From assembly GCA_015061725.1 (NCBI GenBank), contig SUVX01000015.1, positions 1-60,863 of the forward strand: a DNA stretch of 60,863 bases, given 5' to 3'. Numbering within the stretch: position 1 is the first letter of the stretch; every line of letters starts with the position of its first letter. The notes beneath the pieces are model-generated. The model made no database searches. It saw nothing but the letters and a program-made list of their open reading frames with translations, and had not been told where the DNA came from. Positions 46,211-54,881 of the stretch are shown one piece after another. The DNA is from Lentisphaerota bacterium. Lineage in GTDB: Bacteria > Verrucomicrobiota > Lentisphaeria > Victivallales > Victivallaceae. Both the position numbers and the translations under genes were made by a program.

Positions 46211-47484
46211 TGGATAAAAACTGGAAAATCGAAACACTCGCCGTTCAGGGCGGGTATGAACCGGGCAACGGAGACCCCAGAATCGTTCCCATCGCCCAGA
46301 GTACCACCTTCAAATACGACGATGCCCAGAGTGTGGCAGATCTCTTTGACCTCAAAGCACCGGGCTTCTTCTACACCCGCCTTGCCAATCCCACCGTGGA
46401 TGCCTTTGAGAAAAAAGTTGCCGCCATGGAAAAAGGTGTGGCGGCAGTCGCCCTTTCAAGCGGACAGGCGGCAAACGCCTTTGCCCTGATGAACATTGCC
46501 CGCTGCGGAGATCATGTCCTTGCCGGAAGTACCCTCTACGGCGGAACGGTCTCTCTTTTCACCAACACGCTCAAAAAGAACGGTATCACCGTCACCACTG
46601 TTCTGCCCACGGCAACGGAAGAGGAAATTGAAGCGCAGATGCGCCCCGAAACCAAGGCGATCTTTCTGGAAAGTCTTGCAAATCCTGCGCTGATTGTCGC
46701 AGACTTTGAACTTTACGCCAAAGTTGCGCACCGTCACGGCGTGCCGCTGGTTGTGGATAACACTTTCCCGACACCGGTTCTCTGCAATCCCTTTGACTTC
46801 GGTGCGGATATCGTGACCCACTCCACCACCAAATACATGGACGGACACGCCACAAGCGTCGGCGGTATCGTTGTGGAAAAGGGTGATTTCAACTGGGCCA
46901 ACGGCAACTTCCCCGAATTTACCGAACCGGATGAAAGTTATCACGGCTTGATTTACACCCGTGATTTTGCGGCATCCCCCTTCTCAGTCAAACTGCGTGT
47001 TCAGCTGGTGCGTGACTACGGTATGCCCATGATGCCCTTCAACGCGTTCCTCACCAATCTGGGATTGGAAACACTCCACCTGAGAATGGAACGTCACTGC
47101 TCCAATGCCATGAAGCTGGCGGAGTTCCTGCGTAATCACCCCAAAGTCGGCTGGGTCAACTATCCCGGATTGCCTGACAGTCCCCAGTATCCGCTGGTGC
47201 AGAAGTATCTCAAAGGCGCTTCGGGCGTACTCTGCTTCGGTGTCAAGGGCGGTTCCGCTGCCGGTGAACGGGTGATGAATGCGCTCAAAATTGCGGCAAT
47301 CGTGGTCCATGTGGCAGATGTCCGTACCTGTGTGCTGCATCCGGCAAGCATGACCCACCGTCAGCTCTCTGATGCGGAACTGGTCGCTGCGGGCGTTTCT
47401 CCCGATCTCATCCGTCTTTCTGTCGGAATTGAAAACATCGACGATCTCATTGCAGATTTTGATCAGGCGTTGAATCAGGCGTAA
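46210..47484 (+). CDS. metY: O-acetylhomoserine sulfhydrylase
   Basis: PLP enzyme of the Cys/Met metabolism family making homocysteine from O-acetylhomoserine and sulfide. 424 residues, the length expected of MetY rather than the ~380 of MetB/MetC. Blocks: ALSSGQAANAFALM, YGGTVSLF, the PLP Lys in THSTTKYMDGHAT, and the C-terminal HPASMTHRQL. Translationally coupled to the esterase gene; ung follows after 7 bases. Confidence 0.93.
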   Translation: MDKNWKIETLAVQGGYEPGNGDPRIVPIAQSTTFKYDDAQSVADLFDLKAPGFFYTRLANPTVDAFEKKVAAMEKGVAAVALSSGQAANAFALMNIARCGDHVLAGSTLYGGTVSLFTNTLKKNGITVTTVLPTATEEEIEAQMRPETKAIFLESLANPALIVADFELYAKVAHRHGVPLVVDNTFPTPVLCNPFDFGADIVTHSTTKYMDGHATSVGGIVVEKGDFNWANGNFPEFTEPDESYHGLIYTRDFAASPFSVKLRVQLVRDYGMPMMPFNAFLTNLGLETLHLRMERHCSNAMKLAEFLRNHPKVGWVNYPGLPDSPQYPLVQKYLKGASGVLCFGVKGGSAAGERVMNALKIAAIVVHVADVRTCVLHPASMTHRQLSDAELVAAGVSPDLIRLSVGIENIDDLIADFDQALNQA

Positions 47485-47491
47485 GTGAAAT

Positions 47492-48151
47492 ATGGAAAAA
47501 CTGCCGGATAACTGGAAAATTTTTCTTGAGGGATATACCGATATGTCCGCCCTTGAAAACACCCTGAACTGGGTGGCGTCAAGACGGAATGAACACGAAG
47601 TTTATCCCCCTGCCGGCAGTATTTTCCGCGCCTTTACCCTGACTTGTCCGGAACAGGTCCGTGCGGTCATCATCGGACAGGACCCCTATCACGAACCGGG
47701 ACAGGCTCAGGGATTGGCTTTTTCTGTTCCTGAAAAGGTCAAATTCCCGCCCAGTCTGAAAAATATCTTCAAGGAGTATTCCTCTGATACGGGAAATCCC
47801 GTTCCCGACTCCGGAGATTTGACCTCCTGGGCGCAGAACGGTGTTCTTTTGATGAATGCGGTTCTTTCCGTTGACCGCGGTGCCGCCGCAAGTCACGCAA
47901 AAAAAGCGAACTGGGAAACTTTTACCGATTCCGTCATCAGGGCATTAAGCGCAAAAAGAGAACGTATTGTCTTTATTCTCTGGGGCAATTTTGCCATCAG
48001 TAAAAAAACCTTGATCGACACCTCTAAACATCTGGTTCTGGAATCAGTACATCCCTCGCCGCTGTCAGCGCGGAAAGGCTTTTTCGGAAGCCGGCCTTTT
48101 TCAAAAACAACCTCTTACAACGGAGTGGACTGGTCCCTGAAGGGTTCCTGA
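47492..48151 (+). CDS. ung: Uracil-DNA glycosylase
   Basis: Family 1 UDG removing uracil from DNA. 219 residues with the water-activating loop GQDPYHEPGQAQGLAFSV, uracil-binding LLMNAVLSV, LWGNFA, and the leucine-loop HPSPLSARKGFF. Cytoplasmic. Position between metY and the Rid gene looks like operon crowding rather than function. Confidence 0.96.
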   Translation: MEKLPDNWKIFLEGYTDMSALENTLNWVASRRNEHEVYPPAGSIFRAFTLTCPEQVRAVIIGQDPYHEPGQAQGLAFSVPEKVKFPPSLKNIFKEYSSDTGNPVPDSGDLTSWAQNGVLLMNAVLSVDRGAAASHAKKANWETFTDSVIRALSAKRERIVFILWGNFAISKKTLIDTSKHLVLESVHPSPLSARKGFFGSRPFSKTTSYNGVDWSLKGS

Positions 48152-48183
48152 CGCTTTGACAAAAAAAGACTGGAGTATACAAC

Positions 48184-49272
48184 ATGTTCAACATCTTTAA
48201 AAACGAAGCTTTCTTCTGCGGTACTGTTGAACCGCGTGCCGACTTTTATGCTGAAGTTAAAGAACTTATTTTAAAAACGCTGGCAGAAGCTCCTGCAAAC
48301 TATATGCCCGTCTGGTTCCGTTTTCATTTGAGCGACATTGCCAATCAGGAGGATATCCTCCGCAAAGCTCTGGCAGACACCAACTGCCGCTGTGCTGTTG
48401 CCGCCGTCGGACAGGCCCCTCTCAACGGTTCGCATGCGGGACTTGAAGCCTATTTTTTCAGGGGAAATGTCTCTTATCCCGAAGAGGATATGGCTCAAAT
48501 TGACGATGATTCCTACACCCATATTTATTTCAACACACGGAATCTTTCCACCCGGGGCAGCGGTCCGCAGATGAATGAGGAATTTCTCGCCGCTGAAAAA
48601 ATCATCACTTCCAGAGGCGGAAACATTCCTGAAAATCTCCAGCGCACCTGGATTTACTGCCGTGACATTGACAACAACTACGCCGATCTTGTCACCGCAC
48701 GAAAAGACCTTTTCACTCAATGGGGCATGACAGCAGACACCCATTACATCACCAGTACCGGCATTGAGGGTTCTTCTCATCCCCATTACCGTCTGGTCCG
48801 CATGGACTCCATGGCTCTTTTCGGCCACAAGCCTGAGCAGATACAGTATCTTCATGCGCCGGAGCATCTTTCACCGACCCACATTTACGGCGTGACCTTT
48901 GAACGGGGGACACGCATTATTTACGGCGACCGTTCCTGTTACTACATTTCAGGGACTGCCAGCATTGACAAAGAGGGAAAAGTCGTTCATCTTCAGGATG
49001 TTGAAAAACAGACTCTCCGTCTGCTTGAAAATGTTGACGCGCTGATGAAAGAGGGCGGCGGCTCTTTGAATGATCTGGTTCAGGCAATCATCTATCTGCG
49101 CGATTTTGCAGACTATAACAGAGTGAAAAAAATCATTGACAGCGCCCTGCCCGAATCTGCAACGCGCCTGATTGTGCGCGGCTCCATCTGCCGCCCGACC
49201 TGGCTGGTTGAAATGGATGCCATCGGTATCAACGCCAACGGGAATAAGCGTTTTGCTTCACGCAATCAATAA
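48184..49272 (+). CDS. Double RidA/YjgF-domain protein
   Basis: 362 residues. The C-terminal ~140 residues have Rid character (SCYYISGTASIDKEGKVVHLQDVEKQTLRLLENVDALMKEGG, then LIVRGSICRPTWLVEMDAIG), and the N-terminal half shows a degenerate version, giving the two-domain plan of chorismatase-like and FkbO-like proteins. Key Arg residues for imine deamination are hard to place, so either a Rid-type deaminase or a chorismate-derived ether hydrolase is possible. No signal peptide. 10 bases before the thioredoxin fusion gene. Confidence 0.68.
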   Translation: MFNIFKNEAFFCGTVEPRADFYAEVKELILKTLAEAPANYMPVWFRFHLSDIANQEDILRKALADTNCRCAVAAVGQAPLNGSHAGLEAYFFRGNVSYPEEDMAQIDDDSYTHIYFNTRNLSTRGSGPQMNEEFLAAEKIITSRGGNIPENLQRTWIYCRDIDNNYADLVTARKDLFTQWGMTADTHYITSTGIEGSSHPHYRLVRMDSMALFGHKPEQIQYLHAPEHLSPTHIYGVTFERGTRIIYGDRSCYYISGTASIDKEGKVVHLQDVEKQTLRLLENVDALMKEGGGSLNDLVQAIIYLRDFADYNRVKKIIDSALPESATRLIVRGSICRPTWLVEMDAIGINANGNKRFASRNQ

Positions 49273-49282
49273 AGGATAAAAC

Positions 49283-50938
49283 ATGAGTGCATATTTTCCA
49301 CCCGGTACTGATATCGGCGGATTTGTGATTGAGGTATTTCTCAAGCAGAATTATCTCGGTCACAGTTATCTTGCCGTTGACAGAAACGGTGAAAAATATA
49401 ACATCACTGTTTTGAACAGTCCGGCGGACTTTGCACTGCAAAATGATCTTGCCGCCTGGACAGATACGCAGAATCCGGCAATTCTTTCTGACATCCGTTT
49501 TTACAGCGACCCGATTCAAATGATTGTCAGTCCCTGGTGCAAAGCTCTTACTCTTGAAGAAGAAGCTCTTGCCGGAAACAAATTAAGACCCTCTGAGGCT
49601 GTTCACATTCTCCGGCAGATCACCGCCGCAAGAACCGATTTGATCTCAAGCGGTGCCGTGGATAACTTTATCAGTTCTGAAAGTATTCTGCTCACTCCCG
49701 ACAGACAACTTGTCATTCAGCGCGATCATCTTCATTACGGCAATTTTGACAACACTTACAGGCAGTTGGTCAACGCCTGTTTTGCCCTGGTGGAGCCGCC
49801 GCCGGGAACTTCCGTTGAGGAGTTGAAACAGCAGTTCCTCGCCAATCCTGAAAAAGATTTTGTCATCAAAAAAGCCTCTCCATCCATTGCTCAGGCACTT
49901 TTTAAACATAAAAATAAAATTGCCGCAATTTGCGCCCTCTTTGCTGTCCTGCTTACCTCATTCGCCCTGCTTGCCAATCGGGAGAAAGATGAAAAAACAG
50001 AAAATTCCGTTCAAACGCTCACCGCGACACATCACTCAAAGGGACCGGTCGTTCATGTTGTAAAGCAAGTGCAAAAGACTCCGGGAAAACCCATTCCGGC
50101 ACCTCGAAAAACAGCTCCGGCAAAGAAAAAAACGCTTCCCCGCCGAAAAACACCGGCAAAAACTGTCAGAAAGGTTGTCAAAAAGGTTGTCAAACCAACT
50201 CCTGCACCCCCTGCTGTAAAAAAGATTGTCTCCCCCGTTGCAGATGCGGCAAAGCGCGGCAATATGCTTGATCTGAAAACCCTCATTGCCAACAAAGTTG
50301 ATGTCAATGCCCCCGATGCCGACGGCAGAACCGCCATGTTCTACGCAGCTTCAACAAACTGGAAAGCCATGATTCAGCTTCTTTATAATGCCGGAGCCAA
50401 AATCACGCAGCAGGATATCAATGCCGCCTCTCAGGCACCCATCCGGCGTTATATGAGAAGTCTCCTTGCCCCGCCCCGGAGCATTCCCCGGGCAGTCAAC
50501 GCTGCCCCCCGCCCCGCCGTCCGCCGCATGGTCATTCCGCGCACAAACGGTTGGAAAAAAGGCGAAAAAAAATGGAATATCACCCTGGAACACGCTATTT
50601 TAAAGGCGCGTCCCTTCAAAAAGAAAATTTTTGTTCTCTTCACCGGAGCCGACTGGTGCGGTCCCTGCAAAATGCTCGCAAGTCAAGTACTTTCCTCCTC
50701 CGACTTCCGCCGCCTCTCCCGGCAGATGGAACTGGTTTATATCAACTTTCCGCACAAAGGGAAAATGCCGCAGGCTCAAAAGAATTATAACGAAAAACTC
50801 CGCCGCGAACTGGGCGCAGGCGGCGGCGTTCCCACCGTCCTCATCCTCGACCATAACGGTAAACAAATCGGCAGAATCGGCGGCTACCGCCCCAAAGAAC
50901 GCTATATCCCCGAACTCAAAAATCTCCTCCGCAAATAA
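49283..50938 (+). CDS. Kinase-like / membrane / ankyrin / thioredoxin fusion protein
   Basis: 551 residues with an unusual plan. Residues 1-205 resemble a degenerate Ser/Thr kinase fold (IGGFVIEVFLKQNYLGHSYLAVD at the glycine loop) but lack a clear HRD/DFG pair. A membrane helix follows (about 212-232, IAAICALFAVLLTSFALLA), then a long Lys/Pro-rich linker (250-315), about two ankyrin repeats (317-385) and a thioredoxin domain with the intact redox motif WCGPCK near 457-462 and cis-Pro in GGVPTVLIL. By topology the ankyrin and thioredoxin parts lie outside the cytoplasm. Role unknown; an envelope disulfide enzyme is likely. Confidence 0.8.
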   Translation: MSAYFPPGTDIGGFVIEVFLKQNYLGHSYLAVDRNGEKYNITVLNSPADFALQNDLAAWTDTQNPAILSDIRFYSDPIQMIVSPWCKALTLEEEALAGNKLRPSEAVHILRQITAARTDLISSGAVDNFISSESILLTPDRQLVIQRDHLHYGNFDNTYRQLVNACFALVEPPPGTSVEELKQQFLANPEKDFVIKKASPSIAQALFKHKNKIAAICALFAVLLTSFALLANREKDEKTENSVQTLTATHHSKGPVVHVVKQVQKTPGKPIPAPRKTAPAKKKTLPRRKTPAKTVRKVVKKVVKPTPAPPAVKKIVSPVADAAKRGNMLDLKTLIANKVDVNAPDADGRTAMFYAASTNWKAMIQLLYNAGAKITQQDINAASQAPIRRYMRSLLAPPRSIPRAVNAAPRPAVRRMVIPRTNGWKKGEKKWNITLEHAILKARPFKKKIFVLFTGADWCGPCKMLASQVLSSSDFRRLSRQMELVYINFPHKGKMPQAQKNYNEKLRRELGAGGGVPTVLILDHNGKQIGRIGGYRPKERYIPELKNLLRK

Positions 50939-50950
50939 CACAGTTTTCTG

Positions 50951-51067
50951 ATAAAGGCAACGGGAATCGGGGGGAAGGGAAAAAACTTTTTTTCACGAGA
51001 AAAAAAGTTTTTTCCCTTCCCCCCGAACCCCCTATCCCTTTTTCAAAAAAAGCGGGGTATTTTGTTG
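50951..51067 (+). repeat. Dispersed palindromic element, copy 2 (most complete)
   Basis: A perfect 25-bp inverted repeat (arms 50969-50993 and 51000-51024, loop CACGAG), flanked on the left by ATAAAGG..GGGAATCGG and on the right by CTTTTTCAAAAAAAGCGGGGTATTTTGTTG. The left half matches copy 1, the right half matches copy 3 (reverse complemented). It begins 12 bases after the stop of the thioredoxin fusion gene. Relative to copy 1, differences in one arm are matched by differences in the other, keeping full pairing. Confidence 0.88.
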
Positions 51068-51100
51068 AAGGGGAAGTTTTAATGCAGCGATAAGATTCAT

Positions 51101-51297
51101 GTCACACAGCGGCAAGCCGCCGCACACCGCCGTTGCCATCACTCAAGGTTACTTTTCGTACGAGCCAAACCACACTGCGGCAAGCCAACCCGCGGGATAT
51201 ACTGTGACGCACCCATTTTGTCCATCTGGTCCACTCGGTCCATCTGGTCCATAAGCAAGCGTCACACCGCCGCAGACCGCACACCGCCGTTGCCATC
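51101..51297 (+). repeat. Intergenic repeat patch: 21-bp direct repeat and 9-bp array
   Basis: A 21-base sequence (CCGCACACCG to TTGCCATC) occurs exactly at 51120-51140 and 51277-51297, each within a longer imperfect GTCACAC... copy starting at 51101 and 51261. Between them lies a 9-bp array (51212-51252: GTCCATCTG, GTCCACTCG, GTCCATCTG units) like that at 42001. GCGGCAAGCC also occurs twice. With copy 2 of the palindrome this fills the 376-base gene-free gap 50939-51314; no gene is seen. Confidence 0.8.
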
Positions 51298-51314
51298 CCA
51301 AGCATACCGCAAAC

Positions 51315-52433
51315 TTACCTGAGTTGGTAAGTATGATACTCTTTCTGAGTTAAATTGCGGTAATCAAGGAATACTCCTTTATCCGAAACACGCAGCAGAG
51401 CGTATCCGCTTCCATTGGTAAAAAGCGGTGTTCTGATATTGCCGTTGAAATACTTTTCCCACAATTTACGGTGTTTGAGATATCCCTTTTTGAACTGATT
51501 TTTAAGCAGGTCCGTTCCCGGTTTGAACGCCAGCTGTTTCTGAGGACGGCGGACTGTTGAATTCAAGATGAACTGGTTGATACGGTGTCCTGTCTTGCTG
51601 TTTTTGTATTCCGTGCAGGAAATATAATGTGTGTGTCCGCTCAGAACAATCGCGTTCCTGCTTTCAAGCAGAGTAAATAATCTGTCAAAATCGTCGGTCA
51701 GAATTTCAAACAGAGAATTTTTATCCGTCGGAATCAGCGGCACATGAGAAACAAAAAAGGTGTAACGGCTGTCGGGATTGGCTTTGAACACTTTTTCCAT
51801 GTAATCCAAATCAGGATTCATCACGTCATGAAAATAGAACAAATCTTTTCCGATACAAAGATAATAATTACCGGTCTTGCCGGAATAATCTTTGACGATA
51901 TTTTTAAGATAAGTTGGCATAACCCCGTTCCACGCCTCCATTCCGGCAACCCCGCGGGGATCGTGGTTGCCGACAACAGTCAGGACAGGACAGTCAAAAC
52001 GTTTATCCATCTCATTCAGTGCATCGCGCAGATTTGCCTGATGGAGCTTTACTGTTCCGCAATCACCGTGGATCATATCTCCCAGCTGAAAAGCATATTC
52101 CGCCTTGTTATTGCGGGCACATTCAGCAGCATTATCCAGCAGTTGAGGCAGGTATTTTTCCCACATCTTTGCGTTCAGCGGAATATTGTGGTTGGTATTG
52201 GCGCAGGACTCCGTCACCCAGAGCGAGTGATTGCGCCATGAGAAAATCCCATCTTTGTTTTTCGTCCCCACACCGTACGGCACTTTAGGTTTGAACGCAG
52301 GATAATTTTTATCGTGGTACTTGGGAGCATCATAATGGATATCTCCCAGCAGCACAACATTATAATTTCGATTTGCACAGCAGCCGCAGAAAAGCAACGC
52401 ACTTAAAAACAGAATCAACACCCTCATAAACAT
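51315..52433 (-). CDS. Metallophosphoesterase lipoprotein
   Basis: 372 residues of the calcineurin-like phosphoesterase family. All metal-binding blocks are present in order: GDIHYD, GDMIHGD, GNHD, FFVSHVPL and LSGHTH. A signal ends near LLFCGC, a probable lipobox, so it is envelope-anchored. The ATG at 52433 follows GGAAAGGA by 8 bases; an in-frame reading 12 codons longer lacks a ribosome site. Substrate may be a phosphodiester or nucleotide outside the cytoplasm. 53 bases after the glycosidase gene, same strand. Confidence 0.9.
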   Translation of the reverse strand: MFMRVLILFLSALLFCGCCANRNYNVVLLGDIHYDAPKYHDKNYPAFKPKVPYGVGTKNKDGIFSWRNHSLWVTESCANTNHNIPLNAKMWEKYLPQLLDNAAECARNNKAEYAFQLGDMIHGDCGTVKLHQANLRDALNEMDKRFDCPVLTVVGNHDPRGVAGMEAWNGVMPTYLKNIVKDYSGKTGNYYLCIGKDLFYFHDVMNPDLDYMEKVFKANPDSRYTFFVSHVPLIPTDKNSLFEILTDDFDRLFTLLESRNAIVLSGHTHYISCTEYKNSKTGHRINQFILNSTVRRPQKQLAFKPGTDLLKNQFKKGYLKHRKLWEKYFNGNIRTPLFTNGSGYALLRVSDKGVFLDYRNLTQKEYHTYQLR

Positions 52434-52486
52434 TTTATTTTTCCTTTCCTGTTTTTCGGAGTCAGACACTCCGCTGTAAGGTTATC

Positions 52487-53869
52487 TTATCCTCTTGCGG
52501 GCAGAATAAGTTTTTCTCCCGCCGGGGAACTTGCGATAACTTTGCCGTCTTCAAGAATAAAAAGTCCTTTTCCGTAATTGTATTTTTTACCGTTACGGTC
52601 AAAAATGACAGAAAGTTTTCTGTTGACAAAGGTTATATCCGACAGAGCAAAATAATCCCAATCAGACGGAATCAGCGGATTGATGACAACAGAACCGTCA
52701 TCCGCCGGACGGAATCCGGCAAGGCCTGAAATCACAAGGTCACAATACGAAGAGTGATTATAATATTTGCTGCGTTCACCCCTGTCGGTATACCAGTATC
52801 CCTCATCAGGTTCGTAATTTTCAGCCAGATGCGGCACGCCGTCTTTATAATGACAGAGCGTATACGTTTCAAGAAGTTTATAATAGTCTTCCGCAGTAAC
52901 AACATTCTGCTGATAATCATTGAGCAGATTAGCCATACCCGTCAACGCCAGACTGCTGGCAAAGGGCCAGCACCAGCCGTTCCACATACACATACCGGGA
53001 ATACTGTGTTCAACCAGATATTCTTCATGATTTTTTTCAAGAGTCCGCAAACCGTATTTTCCGCAGAAGTATTCGGGATCAGTGATATACTTCCATGCAC
53101 AGGAATATTTTTCATCGGGCATATTGCAGAACCAGGGGAAGTATCCTTCAAGTTCCAGTCCATTGAGAAAAAAGCGGTTGTCACGGCGGCGGTCAACGAA
53201 AAACTCCCGTTTTTTATGCCAGAGAAAAAATTGAAAATTTTTCTTGAGAGTCTGCGCTTTTTCTGCAAACAGAGCCGCTTCACGCGTGTGTCCGTATTTT
53301 TCCGCCATGCGTGCCAGCGCAACAGCATCAGCGTACATATAACTGTTGATGGTTGAACGGTATCCCTCGCCGCCGTGTCCTCTGCCGTAAGCAAGGGCAA
53401 GAAGAGCAAACTCCATGCCGTCACGGTCGGGGATCTGCCAGAAAAGTCCGTATTTTTTATCAAAGCGTTCCCGTTCCCAGGCAAAATAATTTTCAGCCAG
53501 GCCATCAAAAAGTCCGGCAATAAAATCATCTTCCCCCGAAACAAGTCCGTATCTGTATGCGCTGTCGGCAAGGGGAAAACTGTAAAGGCGCGGCGCAGCT
53601 TCCGGAGTAAGCCAGAAAGACAGATAATCTTTCATATAAGTTCTGTCGCCGATCCACCTGCCCTCTGAGATGTGATGCCAGGCGGGACAGCTGACAGTCC
53701 CATCCACACCGCTGTGGGAAACGGGCGTGGAAAACTCCGTTACAATGAATTTGCCGTTGGCACGCTTGAAAAGATGAGTGGAATAAGCCATCCAGCGGAA
53801 ACGGAAAATTTCCTCAATATGCGGCTCGGGACACTCAAAACGCGGAACTTTTAACGCAATGTTTCCCAT
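52487..53869 (-). CDS. MGH1-like / trehalase-type glycosidase, perhaps N-terminally shortened
   Basis: 460 residues of an (alpha/alpha)6 toroid related to mannosylglycerate hydrolase, GH63 and trehalase. Visible are WIGDRTYMKDYLSFWL, a catalytic-type DGMEFALLALAYGRGHGGEGYR, GMCMWNGWCWPFASSLAL and YNHSSYCDLVISGL. No signal peptide. The ATG at 53869 has GAGG 9 bases upstream; an ATG at 53914 would overlap the restriction gene and has no ribosome site, yet its extra residues (KWSHGDFYTRLEI) read like protein. The gene may have lost its original 5' end when the neighbouring restriction-modification genes arrived. Confidence 0.8.
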   Translation of the reverse strand: MGNIALKVPRFECPEPHIEEIFRFRWMAYSTHLFKRANGKFIVTEFSTPVSHSGVDGTVSCPAWHHISEGRWIGDRTYMKDYLSFWLTPEAAPRLYSFPLADSAYRYGLVSGEDDFIAGLFDGLAENYFAWERERFDKKYGLFWQIPDRDGMEFALLALAYGRGHGGEGYRSTINSYMYADAVALARMAEKYGHTREAALFAEKAQTLKKNFQFFLWHKKREFFVDRRRDNRFFLNGLELEGYFPWFCNMPDEKYSCAWKYITDPEYFCGKYGLRTLEKNHEEYLVEHSIPGMCMWNGWCWPFASSLALTGMANLLNDYQQNVVTAEDYYKLLETYTLCHYKDGVPHLAENYEPDEGYWYTDRGERSKYYNHSSYCDLVISGLAGFRPADDGSVVINPLIPSDWDYFALSDITFVNRKLSVIFDRNGKKYNYGKGLFILEDGKVIASSPAGEKLILPARG

Positions 53870-53891
53870 AATTTCCAGCCTCGTATAAAAA

Positions 53892-54869
53892 TCACCATGG
53901 CTCCACTTGAGCATGAATGCAGGCAGGAAGCGAAATCAATTGAACATCAAACTTTAATGACGGTTCGATCTTGCTTGAAGCATTATGAATCCTCATTGTT
54001 AATGACCAGCCCTCATCGCAAATAATTTCAATTTTATTATCGGATTCTGGAATAAATCCCATGTGATAAAACCGAGTGGGTAAACGGAGTTTGGGTACAT
54101 CAACGATTGAATGATGATCGCCGGCTGGTTTATTAAGTGTACCTGCAATATTCACAGCCTCCACTCTCGTTGTTTTATGGCGATCATCGGTAATAACTTT
54201 ATAAAAATCATACCGTCCCAGCATGTACTTTATCAATTGTCCAGGAACATTGGAATTATCTTGAGCTAAACGATTCATTTCTTCAAGAAAGGCATTCAAT
54301 ACAGGAACATAAAATCGAGCAGCCTTATCAGGTATCGTATTCCACAGCGGCACATCCAACCCACTTGCAACAGCCTTGTCTTTGATTTCTCTCAATTCTT
54401 GAAAAATTGGTCCTATCTGTTCGAAATATTTTTGAGAGCATGGAATTCCCAGCCATTCTGCACCAAAGTCAATCGTACCGGACAACCTGCTGTGCTTTAC
54501 TGCATGATGATTGTGTTTACAGGAAAGACCAATTTCCCAGCCATTTGTCTTGCGAATGCAGACAACATCCCTAACATCTCCGGCAATTCCCTGAGCATCT
54601 GTTTGGATGACCAAAGTCAAATCGCCATTTCCATATTGCAACTGCGGCTCTAAACGAAGAATAACTCTCGCAGCAGCATTTGCAGCCTGTTCAAGTTTAT
54701 CGGAACATCCTAATATTTTTGCTTTTTCAAATGCTCTTTGAGCAGTACTATATGCTTCAGAAGAAACAATCGACACAATACCGCCACTCTGCTTTGAAAG
54801 ATAATCTTTTAAAGCAACCAAACAGGCATATTCGTATGCTTTTCCGTTTTCTGTATTAGACAAGCCCAT
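53892..54869 (-). CDS. HaeIII-family type II restriction endonuclease
   Basis: 325 residues beginning SNTENGKAYEYACL, which matches the N-terminal region of the HaeIII restriction family (GGCC-cutting); length is close to HaeIII (318). A GLSCKHNHHAVKHSRL block carries the likely catalytic Lys/His residues. It follows the cytosine methyltransferase by 12 bases on the same strand, the expected pairing. The pair is visibly more A/T-rich than the genes around it, suggesting transfer. An 11-base sequence AAAATCACCAT occurs at both ends of the gene (53887-53897 and 54870-54880). Confidence 0.85.
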   Translation of the reverse strand: MGLSNTENGKAYEYACLVALKDYLSKQSGGIVSIVSSEAYSTAQRAFEKAKILGCSDKLEQAANAAARVILRLEPQLQYGNGDLTLVIQTDAQGIAGDVRDVVCIRKTNGWEIGLSCKHNHHAVKHSRLSGTIDFGAEWLGIPCSQKYFEQIGPIFQELREIKDKAVASGLDVPLWNTIPDKAARFYVPVLNAFLEEMNRLAQDNSNVPGQLIKYMLGRYDFYKVITDDRHKTTRVEAVNIAGTLNKPAGDHHSIVDVPKLRLPTRFYHMGFIPESDNKIEIICDEGWSLTMRIHNASSKIEPSLKFDVQLISLPACIHAQVEPW

Positions 54870-54881
54870 AAAATCACCATT

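Noticed and set aside
50951..51067. Ordinary single rho-independent terminator
   Set aside because: The stem is too long, carries A/T tracts on both sides of the loop, and its flanks recur at two other places, one inside a coding frame.
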